Source of the DNA: Vishniacozyma victoriae
Taxonomy: Eukaryota; Basidiomycota; Tremellomycetes; Tremellales; Bulleribasidiaceae
Length of the DNA: 64,000 nt
Reading direction: 5' to 3'
Assembly (NCBI GenBank): GCA_017654735.1
Contig: JADPYG010000088.1
Span: forward strand, 1,550,001 to 1,614,000
Part shown: positions 22,970-34,481 of the stretch, piece by piece
Position numbering within the stretch: the first letter of the stretch is position 1
Layout: every line of letters begins with the position of its first letter
Made by a program: the position numbers and the translations under genes
Notes under the pieces: generated by a model
Databases searched by the model: none
What the model was told of the DNA's origin: nothing
The model's input: the letters and a program-made list of their open reading frames with translations, nothing else

Positions 22970-25424
22970 TCATGTGCCATCAAACGTTACTCTTACATCC
23001 CCATAAGCTCCAAGAACCATCAATTGACTATCCTGTCCTTCTTGTGATGATTGGATCTTGACCGGTGGAATGGGTGATATTGGCCATAATGAACTACTAG
23101 CTGCTGAAAGTTGTGCTGAATCGTATATCGTTCCCCAGGATGGTTGATAATTCTTGTGTTTCTGAGGATATCCTCCTGAATCATCTCCATCATCGGTATC
23201 ATCCGTTTGAGTGGTATATGATGTTGTAGTAGTCTCGGTGGCGTTCACTTCGTAATACCAATAAGCCGCTCCTGTTATGGTCGTACCGGAATAAGGTAGG
23301 TTAGTGGTATTCACTCCGCCCTCTGCGAAAAGCGAGTTGATGGGAACGTCGATTGGACCTAATGACATTCCCCTAATTCGACCTGAATCGAGTGGATCGA
23401 CCATTTCATGATTATCGAATTGAGGTAATCGGACTTCACCCCATACATTCCTTACGGCAAATGGACCAACGTAGGAAGGGTGCATATTGACATTCAGCCC
23501 GCCCTCGGCGGAAACTATCAGAGAGGTCAGGGCGGTCCGAGGTGGGTGGGTTAGGTAGGTGATGGAGATGGAACCGGAGGTGGTTTGGAAAGTGGTATTG
23601 ATGGACGCTATCGGTGTCGAGTTGACGGAAGCGTTGAACAAGACTTCATCGAGGGTGTTGATGGACGGAACAGCCAGCATGGATCGTCGAGCTGGAGTAC
23701 TTGATTCGGAAGCAGCATCAGAGGTCGATGAAGACTCGCTGTAGGTCGAGCTAGGGTAGATCACACCGCTCGTATCGAGGTTCTCGACAATTTCGTTCAA
23801 TCGAGACTCGGCGTCATTGTGGAGGAAGACATGAGCCGTGATGGATCCACTACACTGTCAGCTGACTTCTGGTTTAATGGATGGGATGACCTACTCTGAG
23901 ACATTGACAAGGAGGCTTTCCGAGATATTGAATGTCCCAGCCACATCATTATAAGCCGACAACACCGTCGCCTTCTGAGCACTCAGGTGGCCAGCATTGA
24001 ATGATCCTCGGCGAGTGTTGAAGATAAAAGTACCCATCTCCAATACCCCCTCGAGATCGCCCCAGATAATGTTCATTCTGTCGACATCGATATTGAGCGA
24101 GTTGAGCCATATTGGACCAGAAGTCTTTTTGGCGATAGCGGCAGGGGGAAGTCGGACAACAATTTGGAAACTTGGTAAAGCGGTTGGATCGAGCATGTAG
24201 ACATTTGTCACCTTTCCATCTGTTTCTGTTGGAGTCTGATTGTCAGCTTCAATTCTCAAAACCGAAGGGCGGGGGTGGAGACGCACAAAGATCCCGATAC
24301 CTGAACTACCATCGTCCCTATCCAATTTGCAGACGTGGACTGTATCCATGACATTTTGGTCACCGCCATAACGAAGCACGACGTCCACCCTGATATCATT
24401 ATCTTCACCACCTTGAACGATGGGTCCAGGGTAATCAGAACCGACAAATTCAATGGTTCCACTTGATCCGAGTCCTTTGGCGGTGATGAATAAATCGTCG
24501 ATGTAAGACGCGTTATTTGAAGAATTGGATAGAGGGAAAGTGAATGTCGATACGTATAATGTCGAGGCGGGATATGGGATTGAAAGGTATGAAAAGTCGG
24601 TAGTATTGACCAGTGTAAAGTCGTTGATCTGAGACTGGTTGCCTTCTGCAGGGCTGGGTCCATCCTGGAAATTAGCACACGTGCGTTTGGTTCAGATCCC
24701 AAAAACTTACCCTGCTCTCCGTGTAAGTGAGATTCAACGATCCATCAGGTGCCCACTGCGTATTTGTCTTCTTTCCATCGATATCATGCCACGGGCTGAG
24801 ACTGTTGGCAGGACCGACGTCTTGCTTATCGACTCCGACCTGAAGACCGACAAGGAGACCTGTCATTATCCCAAGTCCAACTAGAATAGTAATGACGATC
24901 GAGATGACCCATTTCCGGTACTTTGACCACCAATCGCGTATCTCGGGAGCGGGGGTGAAGGCTTCTTTGATTTTATTCCGCTTCCCCTCTTTCGTGGGTG
25001 ATGTAGATGACTCCCATAACTTTGAAGTCGAGGCATTCGCATTCAGTGTCGTAGCTGGCGAAGGCAGTGATTGCGTCGAAGTAGATGCGATAGGTAAAGA
25101 CGTCTCGAGTGGATTCAAAGCTCGAGTATCCCGCAATGTGTCGACGGCGATATGTGATCTCGGTCTTGGCATTACACTCCTTTCACTCATCTCCTGCCTA
25201 TCGGAAAAGACATCTCCTTCCCTTGATGCCCTCTTGCCTTCGTATGGCGGTAATTGCTCCCCAGACCATTCTCCATATGCGTATCCATAAGCCTGTCTCG
25301 AGTGTGGATGAGCAGGATCGGGCGCGCGTATATCGCCGTCGAGTGTGGGTAGGAGGAGTGAGGGTGTCGAGTCGGCAGGCGTGAATAAGTTGGGATCCTT
25401 TTCTGGGTCGGGTGGGATGATCAT
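22970..25424 (-). CDS. Type II single-pass membrane protein with large extracellular beta-rich domain, function unknown
   Basis: Single gene with three introns (near 24670-24712, 24238-24286 and 23848-23891). The N-terminal ~165 residues are cytosolic, Pro/Ser-rich and basic just before one hydrophobic helix (KWVISIVITILVGLGIMTGL). No signal peptide precedes it, so a type II topology is likely. About 600 residues follow outside the membrane, with many N-glycosylation sequons (NLT, NTT, NSS, NAS, NIS, NVS, NST, NAT) and two similar halves of Val/Ile-rich strands (for example GDLEGVLEMG and WGEVRLPQ). I recognise the layout as a common basidiomycete membrane-protein type but cannot name a function. 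It might be a cell-wall-facing or surface structural protein (inference). Confidence 0.72.
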
Positions 25425-26082
25425 TTTGATTTATTATATTGATATAAGGGGTAGGATGTTGTAGCGAAACAGATTTTAAAGGGCGAATTGTTATAACGAA
25501 GACAAGGTCATGGGCATGATTTAAAGTGGCGGTCTCTCGATATTTCCCTTAATTCTTCCAAGCAGAAAAGTACAAGTCGGTGTATGAGATGATACAGGTA
25601 GTCGTAATAGTTGGTAGAATTGAGATGGCGGGTGTTGATATAGGTGAGTAACGAGTATAAAGGATTGAATGAGTTGTAGGTTGTAGTCTTGAGTGTGACG
25701 AAGCTGTACTTGCTCCCTCTTCTCTTCCCCCTTCCACTTCCATCAATTATTCTTTCTTCTTTAAGTAATTTCGGGGGAATTGACCATCTATGCTGGATTG
25801 GATTACGCCTATTAATTAGGTAGGGCATGTTTTGGTGCATAGTATGGATTTTGATCTAACGCTGTATGAGCTGATCTATGCATATGTAGGTCACTGGCAG
25901 GAGTGATCAAGGGATGTATGCATTGCTTTTACGATTGCTTTTCAACGAGTGTAAAGAAGGATTGGATTGTGTGTCTGTCCTACTCCTCTACCACCAACCG
26001 CAATAAGTTACGTAAGCCCAAAAAGTTCAATTCAATTGTAGACATCTCTGAAGAGACGACTACACTCTATACATTTAGCAAT
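25425..26082. other. Divergent promoter region, about 658 bp
   Basis: Between the start codons of the membrane-protein gene (minus) and UTP12 (plus), so it must contain both promoters. A 110-codon minus-strand open frame at 25508-25840 is low in complexity and has no domain character; I read it as chance. Confidence 0.5.
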
Positions 26083-29000
26083 ATGGTCAGATCATATATG
26101 AGGCATGGCCCAACACAGGTGAGCAATTCACTCAGTGATGCAGCTAAATGATAGGCTTTTGGTGTAATCTGCTCTCCCACCGCCAACTCCGCATACGATG
26201 GTCGACTCGCCTATGTTCCAGCATGGGAGGATGTTCTGGTCTGGGACGTCAAGACCGGCCAACAGCTTGCAATGTGGCATTCACAAGGCTTGACCTCACC
26301 TGTGGCATATATATCCCCTGCCCCTCTACCCGCCTCTTCATCTTCTGCTTCGGCGCAAACTTTCGCTGTGGCTTATAACGACGGTTCTATCCGATTATGG
26401 TCTTTTAACCCTTCCACACCCGAGGTTGAAGCTGGGGAGATTGTCACTTTCAATGGACATAAGAAATCACCCACGACTCTATCCTGGGATTTGGAGGGAA
26501 CGAGGTTGGCTAGTGGTGGTACAGAGGGAGAAATTGTTGTTTGGGACACCGTCGCTGAAGTCGGACTATTCAGATTGAGGGGACACAGAGGACCCGTCAC
26601 TTCCATCCGATTCATCCCACACCCTACATTGGAAGTAACAAGCCACCCCGGATACCTGGTATCTAGTTCGAAAGATACATACCTCAAGCTATGGGATCTG
26701 TCGACACAACATTGTATCCAGACGGTGGTGGTAGGAAGGGGAGAGGTGACGAGCTGTGATGCTATGGAAGAGGCTGGAGAAGATGAGGAAGGAGGAGATG
26801 GAAGGTGGATCGTGATCACAGGAAGTGGGGATGGTGAAGCGAAAGTCTGGTCAATCGAGCGAGCAGCTTTGATTGCTGGACTTGAGAAAGACGCCTCTGG
26901 CGAGGTGAGCAGATCTCCATTCCTGCGCACAATCAAGCTGACAGGTAGCTCCCAACACTTATCAAGCCGGTCTGCAATCTACCCATCACCGCATCCACCC
27001 AAGCCATTACTCAAATCCAATTCCACCCTCATCAACCGCTCATCATGCTCCAAACTTCAGACCGCAATACAACCATCATTCGTCTGAGGACAGAAGAAGA
27101 AGTAGCAGCAAAACGAGCAAGGAGGAAGAAGAGGGATAAGGAGAAGGGCAAGAAGAAGGGTGAAGCCGAGGGTGAAGCAGTAGAGGAAGAGGACTCGGCG
27201 ATCAAATACGAAGAAAGGGTAGTGGAATGGTGTACCATCCGCGCCAACGCTAAAGTTCGATCATTCGCCATTTCCCCAGAAGATCTTGGATCTGGTAAAG
27301 GTGGAATCTCAATCCTAGTCGCTCAGGGAAACAACGCTATCAAAGTATACTCTTGCCCATCGCCTATTGGAAAGAAATCCAAAGAGACCATCGAACCTAC
27401 TGAACTTCACACCATCGATTTACCAGGTCATCGACAAGATATTCGATCATTGTGTGTCTCGTCAGACGATCAGGTCGTATGCAGTGCTTCGAACGGAAGT
27501 GTCAAGATCTGGAATCTAAAGACTGGGGTCTGTCTCAGGACGATCGAGGGAGGATATGCTGTGTGCTCTACCTTCTTGCCCGGCGATCGTCATGTGAGTT
27601 CCTCAGTATCTTTCGACAATCAGCAACTGACAGACAGGTGGTGGTCGGTACCAAATCGGGTGAATTGATAGTCTACGATATCGCCGCCTCTGCAATTCTA
27701 TCGACATACTCTGCCCATACTGGAGCCGTCTGGGGCGTGCACGTTCGACCCGACGGTAGAGGTCTAGTCAGCGCGAGTGCGGATAAAGATGTGAAATTCT
27801 GGGATTTCGAAATGAAGGAAACAGATTCCGGAGAAAGGATCATGAATCGATTAGGACAAGAAACTGTCGTACGTCCCCCCACTTTCAGTGAGGAGTGCTA
27901 ATGTATAGATCAAGACGAGACAACTTACGCTTGTGCATGTCCGAACTTTGAAATTGACGGATCAAGTCATGGCTGTGAAATACAGTCCTGATGGAAGGTT
28001 CTTGGCAGTCGCGTTACTCGATATGACAGTCAAGATCTTCTTTGTCGATACACTCAAGCTTTTCATCCAGCTCTACGGTCATCGAGTAAGTCTAATCTTC
28101 TGATACTTGGAGTGTTGCTGACGACCAGCTCCCTGTCCTTTCACTCGATATCTCGTCAGACTCGAAATTGATCATTACTGGATCAAGTGACAAGAACGTC
28201 AAGATCTGGGGAATGGATTTCGGAGATTGTCATCGATCTATTTACGCCCATGATGATTCGGTCATGCAGGTTGCATTTGAGAAAGATAGTCATTACTTCT
28301 GGTCTGTCGGTAAAGATCAGACTGTAAAGTACTGGGATGGGGATAAAGTAAGCTTACCGTCTTGCGTCACCTCCTCGGACCATAGCTGATGGTAGTTTGA
28401 ATTGATCCAGAAATTCGACGGACATCACGCCGAGGTTTGGGCTTTGGCTACTTCCAACCGAGGCGACTTTGTGGTCACCGGTTCCCACGATAAATCCCTT
28501 CGAGTATGGGAGAAGACAGACGAACCATTATTCCTTGAAGAAGAACGTGAACGCGAAATGGAACAGCTCTACGATAATAACCTCGCCAACGAACTTCAAA
28601 CATCAGCCGAGGGCGAAGATGGTGAGGAAGTAGAAGCCGTCACGAAAACTACTTCGGAATCCATGATGGCCGGAGAGAGGATTATGGAAGCTATTGAACT
28701 TGCCGATGCTGATTTGGCTGCTACCAAGGCATATGAAGAGGAGAAAGTCAAAATGGGAGAAATGGGAGGTAGTTTACCTAAACCTACTCGACATCCTGAA
28801 TTGGCTACTAAAGGGGATATCACCCCTGTTGCTTTTGTCATGGGAGTTTTAAGGAAGATTCCAGCGGCGAGTATGGAAGATGCTCTACTAGTCTTGCCTT
28901 TCCGACAGGTCGTCTCATTACTTGGATACCTGGATGAATGGGCTCTAGCCGTAAGTCCCCTCGCTCCTCCTTCCCACCTTCAGAAAGTCCCTAATATCCA

Positions 29001-29292
29001 GAACCGAGATATAATTCTAGTTTCTCGATTACTATATTTCCTACTCCGCACACACGCCTCTCAAATCAGTTCATCACGTACCCTCCGACCTCGACTTATT
29101 CAATTACGTCAACACCTCCGCACAGCTCTCGATAAAGAGAGGCAGACTATGGGATTCAACCTCGCTGCTATGAAATACCTAAAGTCGAGGTGGGAGAGTG
29201 ATAAGGTTATTAGTATTGAGGATGTTGATGATGTCAAGGGTAGGATGGGTAAGGATGTAAAGAAGAGGAAGAGGATTGATATCAAAGCGTAG
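26083..29292 (+). CDS. UTP12: U3 snoRNP component Utp12/Dip2 (WDR3)
   Basis: WD40 protein of the UTP-B subcomplex of the small-subunit processome, needed for 18S rRNA maturation in the nucleolus. Exons include 26083-26118, 26155-26904, 26949-27593, 27638-27868 and 27909 onward, with the stop at 29292. Two WD40 propellers are visible (repeats such as [18 protein letters not shown] and [13 protein letters not shown]), with an acidic/basic insert ([18 protein letters not shown]) between repeats. The C-terminal Utp12 domain includes [39 protein letters not shown] and [13 protein letters not shown]. The intron at 28951-29001 is 51 nt, in frame and stop-free; removing it joins DEWALA to NRDI, which matches the family better than reading through. 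Confidence 0.93.
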
Positions 29293-29610
29293 GAGCGGTG
29301 CAGAGCTGGAGGTTTAGTTTATGGGTTTCATTATTACATCACGCATATAGCGACATGCATCTTGTCTTGCTACCCCAAGGGAAACGGTGCTGATGCGTCC
29401 TGACTGACAACAACTGACCAGGTTTCACGGCGAAACAGGTGATGATCACCGCCATACATATATCCCGATTATCTACAACAGAACCCCATCTCGATTGTAT
29501 TTCTCCCAGTCCTTCATCATTCATCTACAGGAATGTCCTTTTTCCCTATTTTCAACTCAACCCAATTCTCAAGACTTCAAGGCTCTTCTCCGAATGCCCT
29601 GCTTCATCCC
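29293..29610. other. Convergent intergenic, about 318 bp
   Basis: Between the UTP12 stop and the stop of minus-strand member D. Only 3' ends are expected; nothing else seen. Confidence 0.45.
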
Positions 29611-32600
29611 TCACGCATTTTGAGGTGTCGTCCAGGATCTGTCATCGAACGCGAACGGGAGTGGGACATCATATGGACTCGCGTTTGGTTCGCTGCCGAG
29701 CCCATCGAAGTCAATTTGCGAGATAGCCGGTGTGATCTTGATAGGGATGGACAAATGCGAGGAGGAAGCAGGAGCAGCTTCGAAGACCGGTTGGGCAAGG
29801 GGAAGCTTCGCCTGTGATGATCCAGAGGGCCTGGTTGCTCGAGCACGAGGCCTGTATGCCTCTTCATCCTCGTCGTGTGTGCCCCTCCAGGTGAAGGTCC
29901 TACCCTTTACCCATCCATTCCCATAGGCCTTGGAACCTCTACTGACATCGATGTTCCTTTCCTCTAAAGCTTGAAGAATGTAATCTCTGTTTCGCTTAAA
30001 GAGCGCAGCACGGTCAAAGCCAGGCTGGAGATATGTCAGTCCCAGTGCTTTCCCAGGCGTCGCAAGATAGCAAAGCTTACCTTGGAGATAGTCATACTTT
30101 GAAAGAAAGCGGTTCGCGACTCCGATGATACCCCTTCACACCATACTTGTAGCTCATTGATGATTTGCGCCAGGTTGCTCTCTTTCTTGATAGTCTGAGG
30201 AGTGGATATTGTGGGCGCTCTCTTTCGTCGAGCTGCAGGGATCGACAGATTGCCCCCGGTTGTGGCGACAACCGATGTGATAGTGCTCCTAGTCAAAAAA
30301 GTCGGATCGTTCCGAGAAAAGATCAATTGGGAAGGTTGAGCAAAAGATTCGTTCGTAGTAATTCGTGAGGCCGCAGGAGCTTTGGATGCGGAGGTCGATG
30401 TCGGTTGCGGAAGGACTGTCTCCCTCCCATCTCGCCTGTTGTACACAAATTTATGTGGCCCTTTGCGAGGTTCTCCGTAGATCTTGCTACCCTCATGGAC
30501 TTGACGGCCTCTCTTCCCCAACATCCCCAAGATCGCGTTCTTGTTGTCTTTGAAGAACCCGTTGCGGTCGAATTTGAGCTGTATTGTCAATGCAACTTTG
30601 GGGGTTATGCAGGCATCACCTACCTCACTTGAGGCGTTCATCTTGACCAAGAAGCCATATCGCGATCCCTGTGACCCTTTGTCACACCATTGATCCAGCT
30701 CATCAACAATGTATGCGATAAGAAGCCCGTGTCTTTCCTTTTTCGCAGCGACGTCTTGCGATCCAAGCCTTCGTATCTCGCCGGAAGGGTGGAAGAAGGA
30801 CCGCAAATCTGCAGGGATTGCGGGTGCTGCCGCGTCCCCAACCGAGGATGTATGGGCGTCCGAGGCGGATACGATCGCCTTAGCGACGAGGACAGAGTCT
30901 CGTTTCATCTCCGAGGTAGCGGATGGTGGTGGAGCTCTCGAAGTGGATGGTCCAGACTGGATAGGTCGGCTCGTCGCGGATGACTTGGATTCCACCGCAT
31001 TTGCCTTCCCACTTCGTCTTGCCCCTTCACACAGTTCGGATCCTAAACCGACATCACGCCCCTTTTGTGACAGACCCCTCAAGATGGCTTTTCTATTGTA
31101 AGAGAAGAACGCCACTCTGTCAAATTCAGGCTGTACTATTAGCCATACTCACTGATACTCAGCAAGACTTACGTTAATCTCCCTCCTTTGACTGATGAGA
31201 AAGGCCGTTCGAGTCCCTGCAAACTGGTTGCCACACCACTGATCTAGCTCATTCACCACATGATCAACATAGTACTTTCGACTCGCTTTTTGTGCGGGTG
31301 TGTCGTCCTCCGAAGCGATTTGGAACAAGCCGGAAAGAGAGTATGTGGTAGTAGTTGCCTTGTCTGTATAGTTGGGCACTAAGGCAGAGGCTCTGATGGT
31401 ACCAGTGAGGGAAGTTTTGGTCGCTTTTGGAGTCCCGGGTCGCTTCATCTTTGCCACTGGTTCAGGAGCAGAAAGAGTTGCACCTCGTTTCCGACTTGTA
31501 GTCGACGATTGGGTTTGACTCGGAGTTGATGGCCCAGGGGTGACCTGAGGTTTATTGTCCACAATCGAAGAAGTAGGAATCTTGCCAGGAATGATGATAT
31601 ACTCTCTGATCTTTTGAGCAGATCCAATATCTAGCGAATGATCGATCCAAATTGCGTCGATAATTCCTTGTGTGCTTTCAAGAGGTGGCACTTGATGGGC
31701 AGAGTCCCGATTGACGATGATGTAATCTGCGAGCTTGATGTCGTCGACGACTTGACCTCCGTGATCCTGTTCTGTCAGCCTCAATGAGGCGGAATGGGAA
31801 TATGAGACTTACTTTAATGGAAGCTACCAATTTTGCCGAACCTCTATGAGGACAGACGTGAAACGATTCTGATCGTTCGGTGAATGATGTAAAGATTCCC
31901 GATCGCTGGCTGAAGAGTCTATCAGCGACCGCAACCTGATTCCTTTGAGTGATGGCGCCTGCGTCAGACTTGTCGGCCTAATCGACTGTGTCGTCTTGTC
32001 GCTGAGCAGTCTCCAATGCAGGAGTCCCAGTCGATTGGCGAGTGGCGGGTGAATCAACAGGGGTCGACATCAAGCTCGCGGGAGTAAGGGGCGAGGCGGA
32101 TTGTATCGAGGTAGAAATAGCGGGGAGACTAGTCCAGTCTTGCTTCTTGACCCTGATCGTCAGCCGGATACATGGGCAATAACATAAGTGAAAGTAAAAG
32201 ATCACTGTAGAGTACTGACAATATTTCTTTCCCTGACCATCGCTCCCTCTGAACCATTACTCCCTTTTGGATACATACATCTACCCAGCTCGAATCAACC
32301 ACAAACCCCTGTTGCTTTTCCTTATCACCCTGTCTCCTGCCAAAATGGGTACAGAGGTCATGAAAAGTCCATGTCTTCTCGTTTAGGCATGTTTCGAGGG
32401 GCCTTGCCTTGCCCCTACCTTTGATTATGTAAGGTTGGACGCTGGAGGCGAATACGAATATCGCTTTACATAGAGGATGATTGGGTTGATCAACTTCAAT
32501 ACCACCTCTTGACTAATTGATCAGCTACCTGACTTCAGGGATGAATCGCGAGGATGAGGCCTACTTTTAATTTGTGAACCAATTCCACTCTCTTGGGATG

Positions 32601-32663
32601 ATTGTACGCTCGAACATAAAATCTCATAACCTTGAAGATCTTTGGGATGTCATCGCGGTTCAT
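29611..32663 (-). CDS. Two-BRCT protein with three C-terminal modules (family member D; one in-frame TAG)
   Basis: Third repeat-bearing family member. Exon 1 is 32663-32565, exon 2 32512-32220, exon 3 begins 32152. BRCT1 has KVMRFYVRAY, the GG turn SRGGIEV, HDLCTHFGRR and SSWVDVCIQKG, closely following A and B. BRCT2 has SFHVCPHRGSAKLVASI, DHGGQVV, DYIIVNR and AIWIDHSL. Three modules follow (VVNELDQWCG, IVDELDQWCD, IINELQVWCE), with WC in place of the WL of A and B and second halves FDR..FF..NR.AIL..L...GRDV. A TAG at 31978-31980 interrupts the linker between the BRCT domains in an otherwise open frame; I found no convincing intron that removes it. So this is either a pseudogene with one nonsense codon, or there is a weak-consensus intron. 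The last exon ends at 29611. Confidence 0.66.
29920..31290 (-). repeat. Tandem C-terminal modules of member D (3 copies)
   Basis: Copy 1 lies at about 31285-31173 and 31130-31020, copy 2 at about 30740-30625 and 30578-30470, copy 3 at about 30180-30075 and 30024-29920. Each is split by a phase-0 intron immediately before a P.FDR or LKFDR motif. Second halves end in GS..YG-like strings (VHEGSKIYG, VSRGSKAYG). Confidence 0.72.
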
Positions 32664-32769
32664 GGTTGCTCGTTGAGTGTTTGGAGGAGTATCGGTCGAT
32701 AATTGAAAGAAGAGGAATAGAAAGAGAAAGTAGGGGCGGACAGGGCGTGTTTCTCATGAAAAGTTGAAG

Positions 32770-32796
32770 GATGATATTGTGTGTATGTGTGTGTAA
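32770..32796. repeat. Short TG/TATG microsatellite
   Basis: GTGTGTATGTGTGTGT-type tract inside the 233-bp divergent spacer between member D (start 32663, minus) and the kinase (start 32897, plus). It may lie in either promoter; no known function. Confidence 0.55.
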
Positions 32797-32896
32797 TCAA
32801 ACATCACCCTGACATTTCGAGTCGACGTCTTCTTGCAGCTATACTAAGTCTTCGACGTTCACGATACGACCTCATCCGTCAGGCCCCGGCTCATAC

Positions 32897-34338
32897 ATGC
32901 CCCACGACCAGGCCGCACTAGCATCGCAGACAACACTAACCGCCACCGCCACAAACTCTGCCACCTCAACTCCCCCACTCTCCCCACAATGCATCAAGAA
33001 ACGCCAAACGCTGACCCTTGACAACGCGTTGTCAACGCTACATATGCGTCATATTGCATCTGGTAAGTACATAGCCATGTACTTGACAAGATGATCAAGG
33101 AGCTGATAGGCAGGACGCCATGGATCAGTCTTTGCTCTGCCCTCTGTTGCTGATTTCGGATGGTCAGCTGTAAAAATCGTTCATGGGCCTGTTGCTGGTC
33201 GATCGAACGGCTCGAAACCACATGATGCATTACAAGAGGCTCGTGTACTGAGGGAACTGGATCATCCGAATGTAAGCTCAACACTTTCCATGCCTGGTTT
33301 CAGCTGATTCCAGATCATCGCGTTACTAGGATACGAATGCAAGGTCGACCTTCATGAACATCATTTAAAACTCGCTTTTCTACCTATATCCCTCTCCGAG
33401 CTTCTGAACCGATACCTACATGCCGACTTGATCAAGTCTATCATCTTCCAATCATCCCTCGCTATTGCGCATATGCATGATCAAGGGGTTGCTCATCGCG
33501 ATATAAATCCTCGTAATATCATGATCAATTGGGATGGTACCGTCAAAATCATCGACTTTGGTTTAGCATGGACCGGCGGAGACCAACTAGAGAAGACGGA
33601 AGATGAGAAGGTGTGGTACGAGACGGAAAAGGATATGATCTGTGATGTTGGCACTGGGTACGTTCGATTCCTATCAAGCAGCGCTGATGAGCAGACGCTG
33701 GCGAGCTCCGGAATTACTATTCTCACCTACTTCGTACGATGCATTCGCCCTCGATCTATGGGGTATTGGAGTACTGATTACCGATCTCTTCCGCCCTATC
33801 CCACTTCCAAGTTCGGATTCTGAAGACGAAGACGAAGATCCCCTTGAAGAAGAGGTGTTACGCCCTCAAGTCCGCACAACGCTATTTGATGATGGGTTTG
33901 GCGATATTGGGCTTGCTGGAAGTATTTTTCGAGTACTTGGGACTCCGACAACAGAGACTTGGCCTGTAAGTATTTCCTCATGCTGGGTAATTAGATGCTG
34001 ACTTGCAGGAATTCGAATCATTACCCGACGCCGGCAAGATCGATTTCATCACCTGTCTCCCTCGACCTCTTGGATCTATCTTTCCTACTATGGACCAGGA
34101 TCTGGTAGACCTCATTACTGCCTTACTACAGCTTTCCTCTTCCCGGCGTATATCAGCGAAGAAGGCTCTGGACCACCGTTACTTCGGTACTACCCTGGTC
34201 CCGAGCAGGCACAACGCTTGGTACGGGGATCCACCTGTTGACCTATCTTCTCGATGCGTCGAGACGAAAGATGGAAGTCGATTAATTGATCACCTCGCCG
34301 ATGTATTGGAGGAAAAGAGGGAGATGTGGGCACCATAA
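32897..34338 (+). CDS. Ser/Thr protein kinase, CDK-activating kinase-like (Cak1/Csk1 type)
   Basis: Exons 32897-33062, 33114-33271, 33314-33657, 33695-33965 and 34009-34338. Kinase landmarks in order: glycine loop [12 protein letters not shown] with the ATP-site lysine, [13 protein letters not shown] with the alphaC glutamate, catalytic loop [15 protein letters not shown], and activation segment end RWRAPELLF. An acidic insert ([15 protein letters not shown]) sits after subdomain IX. The short sequence, the RAPELLF end and the lack of other domains resemble fungal CDK-activating kinases of the Cak1/Csk1 group, but a divergent CDK-like kinase is possible. Odd point: the catalytic-loop lysine (HRDxK) is replaced by Asn, while the catalytic Asp, the metal-binding Asn and DFG are present, so activity remains plausible. 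Confidence 0.75.
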
Positions 34339-34481
34339 GGATAGGTATGTGTATAAGATATCATGAAAGTATAATAAGTTGTATACAAGGTCTATTTGTG
34401 AATAAAGTATCAAGCAACACTCCCAGTACCAATTGGGCTGGTGGATCATTATCATTATCTTCGTTTCGTCGTGATTCAAGC

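Noticed and set aside
25508..25840. 110-codon minus-strand open frame in the UTP12 divergent promoter
   Set aside because: Low-complexity Tyr/Asn/His composition typical of AT-rich noncoding DNA; no supporting motif.
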